DNA of 64,000 bases, taken from contig NZ_FTPQ01000001.1 of assembly GCF_900156435.1 (NCBI RefSeq), positions 868,001 through 932,000 on the forward strand, in the 5' to 3' direction. The translations under genes were made by a program, and so were the position numbers. Positions 41,796-49,692 of this stretch are shown in pieces (the stretch's first letter is position 1; every line of letters starts with the position of its first letter). Below the pieces are notes generated by a model. The model did no database searches, had not been told where the DNA came from, and saw nothing but the letters and a program-made list of their open reading frames with translations. This DNA comes from Microbacterium sp. RU1D (lineage in GTDB: Bacteria; Actinomycetota; Actinomycetes; Actinomycetales; Microbacteriaceae).

Positions 41796-41840
41796 GCAGT
41801 CTCCCTCCGGGCGGCATTCCCGCCCCCGGAGGGAGACTGC
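41796..41840 (+). terminator. Long stem-loop after the unknown exported-protein gene
   Basis: A perfect 16-bp stem (GCAGTCTCCCTCCGGG at 41796-41811, complement at 41825-41840) has a 13-base loop, 28 bases after the stop. Confidence 0.75.
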
Positions 41841-41880
41841 GCCTCGAACCCGGGATGGCCGTCGCCGGGGAGACGTGACG

Positions 41881-41910
41881 GAGGGGCGGATGCCACGGCA
41901 TCCGCCCCTC
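41881..41910. terminator. Second stem-loop, terminator of the convergent permease gene
   Basis: GAGGGGCGGATGCC (41881-41894) pairs with its complement at 41897-41910. It lies 12 bases past the stop of the minus-strand permease gene. Confidence 0.75.
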
Positions 41911-41922
41911 CGTCGTCCCCGC

Positions 41923-43458
41923 TCAGGAGCGCCGGTCGCCGAACACCTCGCCCTCCATCGCGTCGTAGCCCTCTGCCTGCGGGTCGCCGTGCAGGCCGCC
42001 CGAGAGGGCGTACTCCTCCTCGGGGGAGAGCACGAGGCGATGGCGGCCGTAGACGGCGAAGGCGATGAAGATCACGGCGTACACGACGATGATCGCGACG
42101 ATCGCCAGCAGGTACGCGGGATTCAGCAGCAGTCCGAAGAACACCACGGCGGCGATGATCGCGGCCGAGTAGGCGCCGAACAGGCCCCACGGGCTCTTGT
42201 AGGGCCGGACGGCGTTCGGGAACTTCCGCCGCAGCACGATGAATGCCACCATCTGCAGGAAGTACGCCAGCACCGCGCCCCACACGGCGATGTTCAGCAC
42301 GATCGCGCCCGCGGGGCTCGCGTCGCCGCCCGCCGCCTGCACGATCACCAGCGCGAGGAAGCCGAGCACTGCTCCGAACACGAGGGCGACCCAGGGCGTC
42401 TTGCGCGCGCCCGTGAGCGACAGCCAGCGCGGGTAGTAGCCGGCCCGCGAGAGGGAGTACATGTTGCGGCCGTAGGCGAACATGATGCCCATCAGGGATG
42501 CCAGCAGCCCGACCAGCGCGAGGAGCGAGAGCAGGGCCGCGGCCTGATCGCCGACCATCGCGCGGAAGCCGTCGAGCAGGGGCTCGAGCGATCCGCCGGT
42601 CTCTTCTGCGCCGAGCACTCCGGTGTTCAGGAACAGCACGATGAGGCCGGTCACGATGAGCGTGCCGCGCGCCCAGAGACCCGCACGCGGGATGTCGCGG
42701 GCGGGGTCGTGCGACTCCTCGGCCGCGAGGGGAAGTTCCTCGATGCCGAGGAAGAACCACATCGCGAAGGGGAGTGCCAGAAGGATCGAGCCGACGCCGA
42801 AGGGCAGGAACGCGGTGTTGCCGTCGGTGGGCGCGATGTTCCACAGTGAGCCCCAGTCGAAGGCCCCCGACATGAGCGACATCGCCCCGAAGACGACGAT
42901 GATGCCGATCGAGATGATCGAGACGACGATGGCGAAGCCGAACGAGATGTTCGCGCCCGCGGCGTTCAGGGCAATGAACAGCGCATAGAGGATGATCCAC
43001 CACACGAAGGCGGGGAGGCTCACCCCGGTCAGCAGCTCGAGCGCCGAGTCGGCGTACTGGCCCGAGAAGTACACGACCACCGCGGTGGTCGCGACGTACT
43101 CGATCGTCTCGGCGAGGCCCGTCGCGAGGCCGCCCCACGGACCCATCGCCGAGCGGGCGAACGAGTACGCGCCGCCGGTATGGGGCATCGCGGCCGCCAT
43201 CTCGCCGATCGAGAAGGTCAGGCCGTAGTACATGACCACGAGGATCACGAAGGCGATCAGCATGCCGCCGAAGCCGGCGAAGCCGATGCCGAAGTTCCAG
43301 CCCGAGAAGTCGCCCGAGATCACCGCCGCGACCGCGAGACCCCACAGGCCCCACACGCCCGCGGACCGTTTCAGGGTGCGTTTTTCGAAGTACCCGGCGT
43401 CGGTGGCCGTATAGGTGGCTCCGGCGACCTTTTTGCGGGAACTGCTCGAGGTGGACAT
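41923..43458 (-). CDS. APC-family permease, ethanolamine/amino-acid permease-like
   Basis: The protein has 511 residues and is a 12-helix APC transporter. The N-terminal segment YFEKRTLKRSAGVWGLWG then VISGDFSGWNFG closely resembles bacterial ethanolamine permeases (Eat type), followed by FSIGEMAAAMPHTGGAYSFAR (APC motif) and FLGIEELPLAAEESHDPARDIPRA. The C-terminal 40 residues are acidic and cytosolic. The ATG at 43458 has GGAGGT directly upstream. It is divergent from the glutamine-synthetase-like gene, with 152 bases between starts, so it should import the amine that this ligase glutamylates. Confidence 0.85.
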   Translation of the reverse strand: MSTSSSSRKKVAGATYTATDAGYFEKRTLKRSAGVWGLWGLAVAAVISGDFSGWNFGIGFAGFGGMLIAFVILVVMYYGLTFSIGEMAAAMPHTGGAYSFARSAMGPWGGLATGLAETIEYVATTAVVVYFSGQYADSALELLTGVSLPAFVWWIILYALFIALNAAGANISFGFAIVVSIISIGIIVVFGAMSLMSGAFDWGSLWNIAPTDGNTAFLPFGVGSILLALPFAMWFFLGIEELPLAAEESHDPARDIPRAGLWARGTLIVTGLIVLFLNTGVLGAEETGGSLEPLLDGFRAMVGDQAAALLSLLALVGLLASLMGIMFAYGRNMYSLSRAGYYPRWLSLTGARKTPWVALVFGAVLGFLALVIVQAAGGDASPAGAIVLNIAVWGAVLAYFLQMVAFIVLRRKFPNAVRPYKSPWGLFGAYSAAIIAAVVFFGLLLNPAYLLAIVAIIVVYAVIFIAFAVYGRHRLVLSPEEEYALSGGLHGDPQAEGYDAMEGEVFGDRRS

Positions 43459-43610
43459 GTGACCTCCAGAAGGATGCGGGCAGGCTTCGGGCTCGCCTTT
43501 GCGGAAGATCATGGCCCTCTATTGGTCGACCTGTCTACCTTTGGCGTGTAAGTTCCTCGTTACGTCCTCCGCACCGGAGGGCGCCGAAGAGGCGAGAGGG
43601 ACACGACACC
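43459..43610. promoter_or_regulatory. Divergent control region of the amine-utilisation cluster
   Basis: The 152-base region between divergent starts contains the palindrome GGTCGACC (43524-43531) within ATTGGTCGACCTGTCTACC, and a small CCTCCGCACCGGAGG hairpin near the glnA-like start. FadR-type GntR regulators often bind TGGT-N-ACCA-like palindromes, so the first is a candidate site for the GntR protein at 48016-48732. Confidence 0.4.
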
Positions 43611-44966
43611 ATGGCGGGCAATCTCACCACCGACGACCTGGATGCCGCGATCGAGGCGGGAGAGATCGACACCGTCGTCGTCGCCTTCCCCGACGCGCAG
43701 GGCCGGCTGGTCGGAAAGCGCGTGGCCGCGCGGTTCTGGCGCGACGAGGTGCGGGGGCACGGCGCCGAGGCGTGCAACTACCTCCTCTCCGTCGACGTCG
43801 ACCTCAACACCGTGGACGGCTACGCGATGTCGAGCTGGGAGAAGGGCTACGGCGACATGCTGCTCGTTCCCGACCTCGACACCCTCCGCCTCATCCCCTG
43901 GCAGCCGGGAACGGCGCTCGTCTTCGCCGACCTCGCGTGGGAGGACCGCGCCCGCGTCGTGCAGTCGCCGCGCGGCATCCTGAACGCCCAGCGCGAGCGG
44001 CTGACGGAACGCGGTCTCACCGCCTACGCGGGCACCGAGCTCGAGTTCATCGTCTTCGACGACTCGTTCCGCGACGCGTGGGCCAAGGGCTACGCCGGCC
44101 TCACCCCCTCGACCGACTACAACGTCGACTACAACCTGCTCGCCACGACGCGCCTGGAACCGCTGCTGCGCGACATCCGCCTCGGCATGGACGGCGCGGG
44201 CATGTACTGCGAGGGCGTCAAGGGTGAGTGCAACTTCGGCCAGCAGGAGATCGCGTTCCGCTACGCCGAGGCCCTCGAGACCGCCGACAACCACACCCTG
44301 TACAAGAACGGGGCGAAGGAGATCGCCGACCGCCACGGCAAGTCGCTCACCTTCATGGCGAAGTTCAACGAGCGCGAGGGCAACAGCTGCCACATCCACC
44401 TCTCGGTGCGCGGCGACGGCGGCGAGGCCGTCATGGCGGGCGACGGGGAGCACGGCTTCAGCCCGCTCATGGAGCACTGGATCGCCGGCATCCTGGCCAC
44501 TCTGCGCGAGTTCACGCTGCTGTACGCGCCCACGATCAACTCGTACAAGCGCTACGCGAAGGGCTCGTTCGCCCCGACCGGCGTCGCCTGGGGCGTCGAC
44601 AACCGCACGTGCGCGCTGCGGGTCGTCGGACACGGGCAGTCCCTGCGCGTGGAGAACCGGGTGCCCGGGGGAGACGTCAATCCGTACCTGGCGATCTCGG
44701 CCATCATCGCCGGGGGATTGCACGGCATCGAGAACGAACTCGAGCTGCCCGCTCCGCTCACCGGCAACGCCTACGCTGCCGGGGTCGACACGCTCCCGAC
44801 GACGCTGCGCGACGCGGCACGACTCTTCTCGGAGTCCGCGATCGCCCGTGCCGCCTTCGGCGACGACGTCGTCGAGCACTACCTGAATCAGGCGCGCATC
44901 GAGGTCGAGGCCTACGACGCCGCCGTGACCGATTGGGAGCGGGTGCGTGGTTTCGAGCGCCTCTGA
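43611..44966 (+). CDS. Glutamine synthetase-like gamma-glutamyl-amine ligase (GlnA4/PuuA type)
   Basis: The protein has 451 residues and has the GS fold: an N-terminal beta-grasp domain, metal-site ELEFIVFDDSF, GAGMYCEGVKGECNFGQQEIAF, SCHIHLSV (ATP/ammonia-site His pair), and SYKRYAKGSFAPTGVAWGVDNRTCALRV then ENRVPGGDVNPYLA. It lacks the Tyr-adenylylation loop of true GSI enzymes. Position beside a permease, a gamma-glutamyl hydrolase and an aldehyde dehydrogenase points to ATP-dependent glutamylation of an amine (polyamine or ethanolamine), not ammonia assimilation. GGCGAGAGGG precedes the ATG. Confidence 0.87.
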   Translation: MAGNLTTDDLDAAIEAGEIDTVVVAFPDAQGRLVGKRVAARFWRDEVRGHGAEACNYLLSVDVDLNTVDGYAMSSWEKGYGDMLLVPDLDTLRLIPWQPGTALVFADLAWEDRARVVQSPRGILNAQRERLTERGLTAYAGTELEFIVFDDSFRDAWAKGYAGLTPSTDYNVDYNLLATTRLEPLLRDIRLGMDGAGMYCEGVKGECNFGQQEIAFRYAEALETADNHTLYKNGAKEIADRHGKSLTFMAKFNEREGNSCHIHLSVRGDGGEAVMAGDGEHGFSPLMEHWIAGILATLREFTLLYAPTINSYKRYAKGSFAPTGVAWGVDNRTCALRVVGHGQSLRVENRVPGGDVNPYLAISAIIAGGLHGIENELELPAPLTGNAYAAGVDTLPTTLRDAARLFSESAIARAAFGDDVVEHYLNQARIEVEAYDAAVTDWERVRGFERL

Positions 44967-45723
44967 TCCGAGCACGACCCCGGTGGTGGGTCTCACGACC
45001 TACCTCGAGCGGGCGAAGCAGGGGGTGTGGGACGTCCCGGCGTCGTTCCTGCCCCAGCAGTACTTCGACGCGGTGACCGCCTCGGGCGCCTCCGCCGTGC
45101 TCCTGCCCCCGCAGCCGCGACCCGTGCAGGCCGCCGCCGCCGTTCTCGAGGGCCTCGACGGGCTCATCCTCACCGGCGGGCTCGACGTGCAGCCCGAGCT
45201 CTACGGCGCCGAGCGTCACCCGACGACCGACCCCGCACGCGCCGACCGCGACGCGTGGGAGATCGCGCTGCTCGCGGGGGCGCGGGAGCGCGGCATCCCG
45301 GTCTTCGGCATCTGCCGCGGGCTCCAGCTCATCAACGTCGCGATGGGCGGGACGCTGCACCAGCACCTGCCCGAGGCGCTCGGCACCGAGCGGTACCGCA
45401 TCGGCGGGGGCGTCTTCGCCGAGAACGTCGTCGAGGTGGATGCCGACACCCGCCTCGCCGGCCTCGTCGGCGCCGGGGCGCTCACCGTCCACAGCTACCA
45501 CCACCAGGGTGTCGACCACGTCGCCGAGGGACTCCACGTGACCGCGCGGACCGACGACGGGCTCGTCCAGGCCGTCGAACTGCCGGGCGACGACTACCTC
45601 GTCGCCGTGCAGTGGCATCCGGAGGAGAACGCCGAGGACCGGCGGCTGTTCCTCGGACTCGTGGCCGCTGCCGCGCGGTACCGCGCCTCCCGATCCGATC
45701 ACCACCAGGAAGTTCCCGCATGA
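44947..45723 (+). CDS. Gamma-glutamyl hydrolase, class I glutamine amidotransferase (PuuD-like)
   Basis: The protein has 258 residues. It has the nucleophile in FGICRGLQLINV (Cys123) and the His/Glu pair in VQWHPEEN, with oxyanion Gly-Gly in LILTGGLDVQPELYG. This is the peptidase C26 pattern of PuuD, which frees glutamate from gamma-glutamyl-GABA. The start GTG lies 20 bases inside the glutamine-synthetase-like gene; later in-frame starts are poor. It is joined by an ATGA overlap to the aldehyde dehydrogenase. Confidence 0.88.
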   Translation: MVSSASDPSTTPVVGLTTYLERAKQGVWDVPASFLPQQYFDAVTASGASAVLLPPQPRPVQAAAAVLEGLDGLILTGGLDVQPELYGAERHPTTDPARADRDAWEIALLAGARERGIPVFGICRGLQLINVAMGGTLHQHLPEALGTERYRIGGGVFAENVVEVDADTRLAGLVGAGALTVHSYHHQGVDHVAEGLHVTARTDDGLVQAVELPGDDYLVAVQWHPEENAEDRRLFLGLVAAAARYRASRSDHHQEVPA

Positions 45724-47075
45724 CCACCTTCACCGTCATCGACCCGTCCACGGGATCGCCCATCACGACGCTCGAGCGTGCCGAGATCGGCCAGGTGGAT
45801 GCCGCCGTCGCCGACGCCGTGCGCGCGCAGCGCGCGTGGGCCGCGCTCGCCCCCGTCGCCCGCGCCGATGCACTGCGGGCGTTCGCGCGCGTCGTCGAAG
45901 CGCACGTCGAGGAGCTGGCGGCGCTGGAGGTGCGCAACTCCGGCCACCCGATCGGCTCCGCCCGGTGGGAGGCGCAGCACGTCGCGCAGGTGCTGAACTA
46001 CTACGCCGGGTCGCCGGAACGCCTGATCGGTTCGCAGATCCCGGTCGCCGGTGGCCTCGACGTGACGTACCACGAGCCGTACGGCGTCGTCGGGATCATC
46101 GTGCCCTGGAACTTCCCCATGACCATCGCCGCCTGGGGGTTCGCCCCCGCGCTCGCCGCGGGCAACGCGGTGGTGCTCAAGCCCGCCGAGCTCACGCCCC
46201 TCACCGCGGTGCGTCTCGGCGAGCTGGCGCGGGAGGCAGGGCTCCCGGAGGGGCTGTTCCAGGTGATCGTAGGATCGGGCTCGGTCGTCGGCCAGCGTTT
46301 CGTATCGCACCCCGACGTGCACAAGGTCGTCTTCACCGGGTCCACCGAGGTGGGGACCCAGGTCGCCGCCGGGTGCGCGCAGCTGCTCAAACCCGTGACG
46401 CTCGAACTCGGCGGCAAGAGCGCCAACATCGTGTTCGCGGATGCCGACCTCGAAAAGGCCGCGGCTGCGGTCCCGGGGTCCGTCTTCGACAACGCCGGCC
46501 AGGACTGCTGCGCCCGCAGCCGCCTGCTCGTCGAGCGGAGCGTCTACGACCGCTTCCTCGAGATGCTCGAGCCCGCCGTCGCCGCGTGGAAGGTCGGCGA
46601 CCCCCACGACACCGACACGCAGATGGGGCCGCTCATCTCGGCATCCCACCGCTCCAGCGTCCAGAGCTTCCTCGACGGGGCGGACGTGGCGTTCCGCGGA
46701 TCGGCGCCCGAAGGCGACGGCTTCTGGTTCGCCCCCGCGGTCGTGCTCGCGCAGCCGAGCGACCGGATCGCGCGCGACGAAGTCTTCGGACCCGTGCTCG
46801 CGGTCATGCCCTTCGACGATGAAGCGGATGCCGTCCGCCTCGCCAACGACACCGCCTACGGTCTCGCGGGCTCGATCTGGACGGAGAACCTGGGCCGCGG
46901 CATCCGGGTCTCCCGTGGGGTGCGCAGCGGTGTGCTGTCGGTGAACTCTCACTCGTCGGTGCGGTACTCCACCCCGTTCGGCGGCATGAAGGCCTCGGGT
47001 CTCGGCCGAGAGCTCGGCCCCGATGCCGCCGAGCACTTCACCGAGACGAAGAACGTCTTCTACGCCACCGAGTGA
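45720..47075 (+). CDS. Aldehyde dehydrogenase (PuuC/ALDH superfamily)
   Basis: The protein has 451 residues. It shows PWNFPMTIAAWGFAPALAAGNAVVLKPAE (NAD-binding), FTGSTEVG, the general base Glu229 in LELGGKSANIVF, and the nucleophile in NAGQDCCARSR (Cys263/264), with EVFGPVLAV near the end. It oxidises an aldehyde to an acid with NAD(P). In this cluster the natural substrate would be a gamma-glutamylated amino-aldehyde. It is slightly shorter at the N-terminus than the usual 480-500 residues. Confidence 0.9.
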   Translation: MTTFTVIDPSTGSPITTLERAEIGQVDAAVADAVRAQRAWAALAPVARADALRAFARVVEAHVEELAALEVRNSGHPIGSARWEAQHVAQVLNYYAGSPERLIGSQIPVAGGLDVTYHEPYGVVGIIVPWNFPMTIAAWGFAPALAAGNAVVLKPAELTPLTAVRLGELAREAGLPEGLFQVIVGSGSVVGQRFVSHPDVHKVVFTGSTEVGTQVAAGCAQLLKPVTLELGGKSANIVFADADLEKAAAAVPGSVFDNAGQDCCARSRLLVERSVYDRFLEMLEPAVAAWKVGDPHDTDTQMGPLISASHRSSVQSFLDGADVAFRGSAPEGDGFWFAPAVVLAQPSDRIARDEVFGPVLAVMPFDDEADAVRLANDTAYGLAGSIWTENLGRGIRVSRGVRSGVLSVNSHSSVRYSTPFGGMKASGLGRELGPDAAEHFTETKNVFYATE

Positions 47076-47109
47076 CCGCCCTCGTCCGATTGCCCGCCCG
47101 CTCGACCCC

Positions 47110-47185
47110 CTCGTCCCACTGATGACGGTCCTCGTCCCACTTCTGGCCGGTCTGGAGGCTCCACACCAGCCATGAGTGGGACGAG
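47110..47185. repeat. Three-box repeat array, locus 2 (two direct boxes, one inverted)
   Basis: Box A (47110-47129, CTCGTCCCACTGATGACGGT), box B (47131-47151, starts CTCGTCCCACTTCTGGCCGG) and inverted box C (47165-47185, complement starts CTCGTCCCACTCATGGCTGG). Boxes B and C match at 18 of 21 positions as an inverted repeat around a 13-base spacer. The same three-box layout occurs at 3781-3858. Here it lies between the aldehyde dehydrogenase stop and the SDR start. Confidence 0.7.
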
Positions 47186-47212
47186 GTCCGGCGCGAAAGG
47201 AACCCCCGCACC

Positions 47213-47992
47213 ATGACCATCGACCTCACCCAGCGTCTGCGCGACCGCGTCGCGATCGTCACCGGCGGCGCGAGCGGTATCGGCCTCGCCACGGCCCGCC
47301 GTTTCGCCGCCGAGGGCGCGCGGGTCGTGATCGCCGACCTCGACGAGACCACCGGCACCGCCGCCGCCGACGCGGTGGGCGGGGTGTTCCGGCAGGTGAA
47401 CGTCGCCGACGAAGCGTCCGTGAACGCGCTCTTCGACGGTGTCGCGGACGAGCTCGGCAGCGTCGACGTCGCGTTCAACAACGCCGGGATCTCGCCCGCC
47501 GACGACGACTCGATCGAGACGACCGAGCTGCCCGCGTGGGACCGCGTGCAGGACGTCAACCTCAAGAGCGTCTACCTCTGCTCGCGCGCGGCGCTGCGGC
47601 ACATGGTGCCCGCCGGTCGTGGCTCGATCATCAACACCGCCTCGTTCGTCGCGCTGCTCGGGTCGGCCACCTCGCAGATCTCGTACACCGCGTCGAAGGG
47701 CGGCGTCCTCGCCATGACGCGCGAGCTGGGGGTGCAGTTCGCCCGGCAGGGGATCCGCGTCAACGCCCTGTGCCCCGGACCGGTGAACACGCCCCTCCTG
47801 CAGGAACTGTTCGCGAAGGACCCCGAGCGGGCGCAGCGCCGCCTCGTGCACGTGCCAATGGGCCGGTTCGCGGAGCCCGAGGAGATGGCCGCGGCCGTGG
47901 CCTTCCTGGCATCCGACGATGCGTCGTTCATCACCGCGACGGCGTTCGTCGTCGACGGGGGTATCACCAACGCTTACGTGACGCCGCTCTGA
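47213..47992 (+). CDS. Short-chain dehydrogenase/reductase of the amine cluster
   Basis: The protein has 259 residues and is a classical SDR: TGGASGIG near residues 17-24, Asp after strand 2 (VVIADLDE, favouring NAD), NNAGISP, and the catalytic Tyr158-x-x-x-Lys162 in YTASK. It lies between the aldehyde dehydrogenase and the GntR regulator. In the polyamine pathway this step uses a flavin amine oxidase (PuuB), which is absent here. An alcohol dehydrogenase fits better if the glutamylated substrate ends in a hydroxyl, as ethanolamine does. The three-box repeat lies in its leader. Confidence 0.88.
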   Translation: MTIDLTQRLRDRVAIVTGGASGIGLATARRFAAEGARVVIADLDETTGTAAADAVGGVFRQVNVADEASVNALFDGVADELGSVDVAFNNAGISPADDDSIETTELPAWDRVQDVNLKSVYLCSRAALRHMVPAGRGSIINTASFVALLGSATSQISYTASKGGVLAMTRELGVQFARQGIRVNALCPGPVNTPLLQELFAKDPERAQRRLVHVPMGRFAEPEEMAAAVAFLASDDASFITATAFVVDGGITNAYVTPL

Positions 47993-48015
47993 TCCGGACA
48001 TGACAGGCTGAGTCG

Positions 48016-48732
48016 GTGAGCGAGGCGCCCCTGGACGACCTGCGGCGGGCCGTCTACCGGCCCGTGCGCAGCGGCAACGCGCTCGAGGACACCACGGCCC
48101 GCATCGTGCAGACCGTGCGTCTCGGGCTCGTCGCGCCGGGGGAGTCGCTCCCCGCCGAGCGCGAGCTCGCGGCCCTGTACGGCGTGAGCCGCGACACGGT
48201 GCGCGAGGCCATCCGCGAGCTGGCCGACGCCGGGTGGCTTGAGACGCGGCGCGGACGGTACGGCGGAACCTTCGTCGTCGATCCCGTGCCGCGCCCGTCG
48301 GAGCCGGCCGCGGTGTCGCCCGCCGAGCTGAGCGACGTCATCGCCCTGCGCGGCGTGCTCGAGCCCGGGGCCGCATGGGCCGCCGCGGGGCGCTCGCTCT
48401 CGGCCGACGAGCGCGACGTGCTCTGGGCGCGCCACGAGGCCGCAGCGAACGCCGGGGGAGGGGACTACCGCCGACTCGACACGCTGCTGCACCTGACGAT
48501 CGCGGAACTCGCCGGCATCCCCTCCCTCGTGCCCCTCGTCGCCGAGAACCGCGCGCGTGTCAACGCGTGGCTCGACACGTTCCCGCTGCTGCCGCGCAAC
48601 ATCGACCACTCCACCTCTCAGCACGCCGCGATGGTGTCGGCGATCCTGTCCGGCCGACCGGATGCCGCCCACGCGGCCATGCGCGACCACCTCGCTGGAT
48701 CCGAGGCGCTGCTGCGGGGGTTCCTCGCGTAG
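48016..48732 (+). CDS. GntR-family (FadR subfamily) transcriptional regulator
   Basis: The protein has 238 residues. The N-terminal winged helix-turn-helix has SLPAERELAALYGVSRDTVREAIRELADAGWLETRRGRYGGTFV. The C-terminal all-helical FCD domain has ALRGVLEPGAAWAAAG, LDTLLHLTIAELAG (metal/ligand-type Asp and His) and HAAMVSAILSGRPDAAHAAMRDHL. It probably represses the adjacent amine-utilisation genes and responds to a pathway intermediate. The start is GTG 48016, 23 bases after the SDR stop. Confidence 0.9.
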   Translation: MSEAPLDDLRRAVYRPVRSGNALEDTTARIVQTVRLGLVAPGESLPAERELAALYGVSRDTVREAIRELADAGWLETRRGRYGGTFVVDPVPRPSEPAAVSPAELSDVIALRGVLEPGAAWAAAGRSLSADERDVLWARHEAAANAGGGDYRRLDTLLHLTIAELAGIPSLVPLVAENRARVNAWLDTFPLLPRNIDHSTSQHAAMVSAILSGRPDAAHAAMRDHLAGSEALLRGFLA

Positions 48733-48794
48733 GGCGTCGGCGCGGGCACCGGCTCGGAGCGGCGGGGCGAGGACGCCGCGGATAGGCTCGGAGG

Positions 48795-49205
48795 ATGGCC
48801 GGGAGCAAGAAGCGCAAGGGGAAGAAGCACGACATGGACTTCAAGAACACCGCGCTCACCGACGCCCTTCAGACGCAGGACATGGCCGCGATCGCCTTCG
48901 CCCTGCGGCACGGGCCCACGGTCGTGCCGCTGATGACCCCGGGCGACGCCGACAATCCGCTCAGCGTCGGCGAGGTGTGGACCTACCGCGACTCGAACAC
49001 CGGCCAGGTCGCCCTCCTGCTGTTCAGCGATGCCGCGCACAAGCCCGAGACGCTGCCGCCGCACGTGGCCCTGCAGTCTCCGCAGTGGCTCCGCTCCTTC
49101 CTCGGAGCGCACCAGGATGCCATCACCACGGTGTTCATCGACATCGCGGGGCCCCACCCGATCCAGGCCGCACCCGCCGACCTCATCGCCGCGCTCGACG
49201 CCTGA
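48795..49205 (+). CDS. SseB-like small protein
   Basis: The protein has 136 residues. After a basic start (MAGSKKRKGKKHD) it has MDFKNTALTDALQTQDMAAIAFALRHGPTVVPLMTP, then VALLLFSDAAHKPETLPPHVALQSPQWLRSFLG and a C-terminal strand-helix. This resembles the SseB N-terminal domain found in many small actinobacterial proteins; its function is unknown. ATG 48795 has CGGAGG against it; ATG 48834, preceded by GGGAAGAAG, would remove the basic start. Confidence 0.7.
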   Translation: MAGSKKRKGKKHDMDFKNTALTDALQTQDMAAIAFALRHGPTVVPLMTPGDADNPLSVGEVWTYRDSNTGQVALLLFSDAAHKPETLPPHVALQSPQWLRSFLGAHQDAITTVFIDIAGPHPIQAAPADLIAALDA

Positions 49206-49220
49206 GGCCGGGGCCGCGGC

Positions 49221-49317
49221 GCGGTCGCGACGGCCCGGGGTGCGAGGCGGTCGCGTCGACCTCGCGCGGAGCGGTCGCGTCGGCCTCGGGCGCGGGGCGG
49301 TCGCGTCGGCCGGGGGG
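49221..49317. repeat. Imperfect tandem repeat, four units of 24-26 bp
   Basis: Units begin at 49221, 49247, 49271 and 49297, each with GCGGTCGCG followed by A/T-CGRCC and a variable G/C-rich part. They follow the SseB-like gene directly. No coding role is seen. Confidence 0.65.
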
Positions 49318-49356
49318 TGGTGCGGGCAGGCGGACGCAGGGCCAGGGTCGTCGACT

Positions 49357-49402
49357 GTCCGAAACACCCGGAGTGTTCGCGAAAGCGTCCGGGTGTCTTG
49401 GA
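49357..49402. other. Strong inverted repeat in the gene-poor stretch before radA
   Basis: GTCCGAAACACCCGGA (49357-49372) and TCCGGGTGTCTTGGAC (49387-49402) pair at 14 of 16 positions around 14 bases. The loop contains the palindrome TTCGCGAA, and smaller alternative stems (AACAC/GTGTT, GTGTC/GACAC) overlap. It could be a terminator or a structured RNA. The remainder of 49206-49692 holds only the repeat above and one tiny candidate gene. Confidence 0.55.
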
Positions 49403-49556
49403 CACTCGCCCGGGGCGAAGGGTCGGATGTTCGCGCGGCGCGGCGCGGCGCCGCGGCACGGGTGCGGCGGCCGTGGACTGGACCCCGGCCGCGCGATGCG
49501 TCGAGGGTGAAGAACACGAGTCGCGCGGGTGAAGGACGCGTGCAAGACTCGACGGC

Positions 49557-49667
49557 ATGGAGTACGTGATCGCCGGCGCCGTGTGCGCCGCCGGACTTGT
49601 CATCCCCGCCGTCCTGGGCATGACCTCCCCGCACCGCCGCCGCCGGTCCGCTCCTCCCGGGCGCTGA
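49557..49667 (+). CDS. Possible very small membrane peptide
   Basis: The 36-codon frame reads MEYVIAGAVCAAGLVIPAVLG, one plausible membrane helix, followed by a basic Pro/Arg end (HRRRRSAPPGR). No good ribosome site lies at the right distance (GAAGGA is about 25 bases upstream). It could be a real small protein or chance. Confidence 0.3.
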   Translation: MEYVIAGAVCAAGLVIPAVLGMTSPHRRRRSAPPGR

Positions 49668-49692
49668 CGGACGTCGCCGCGGTCTCAGGCGG

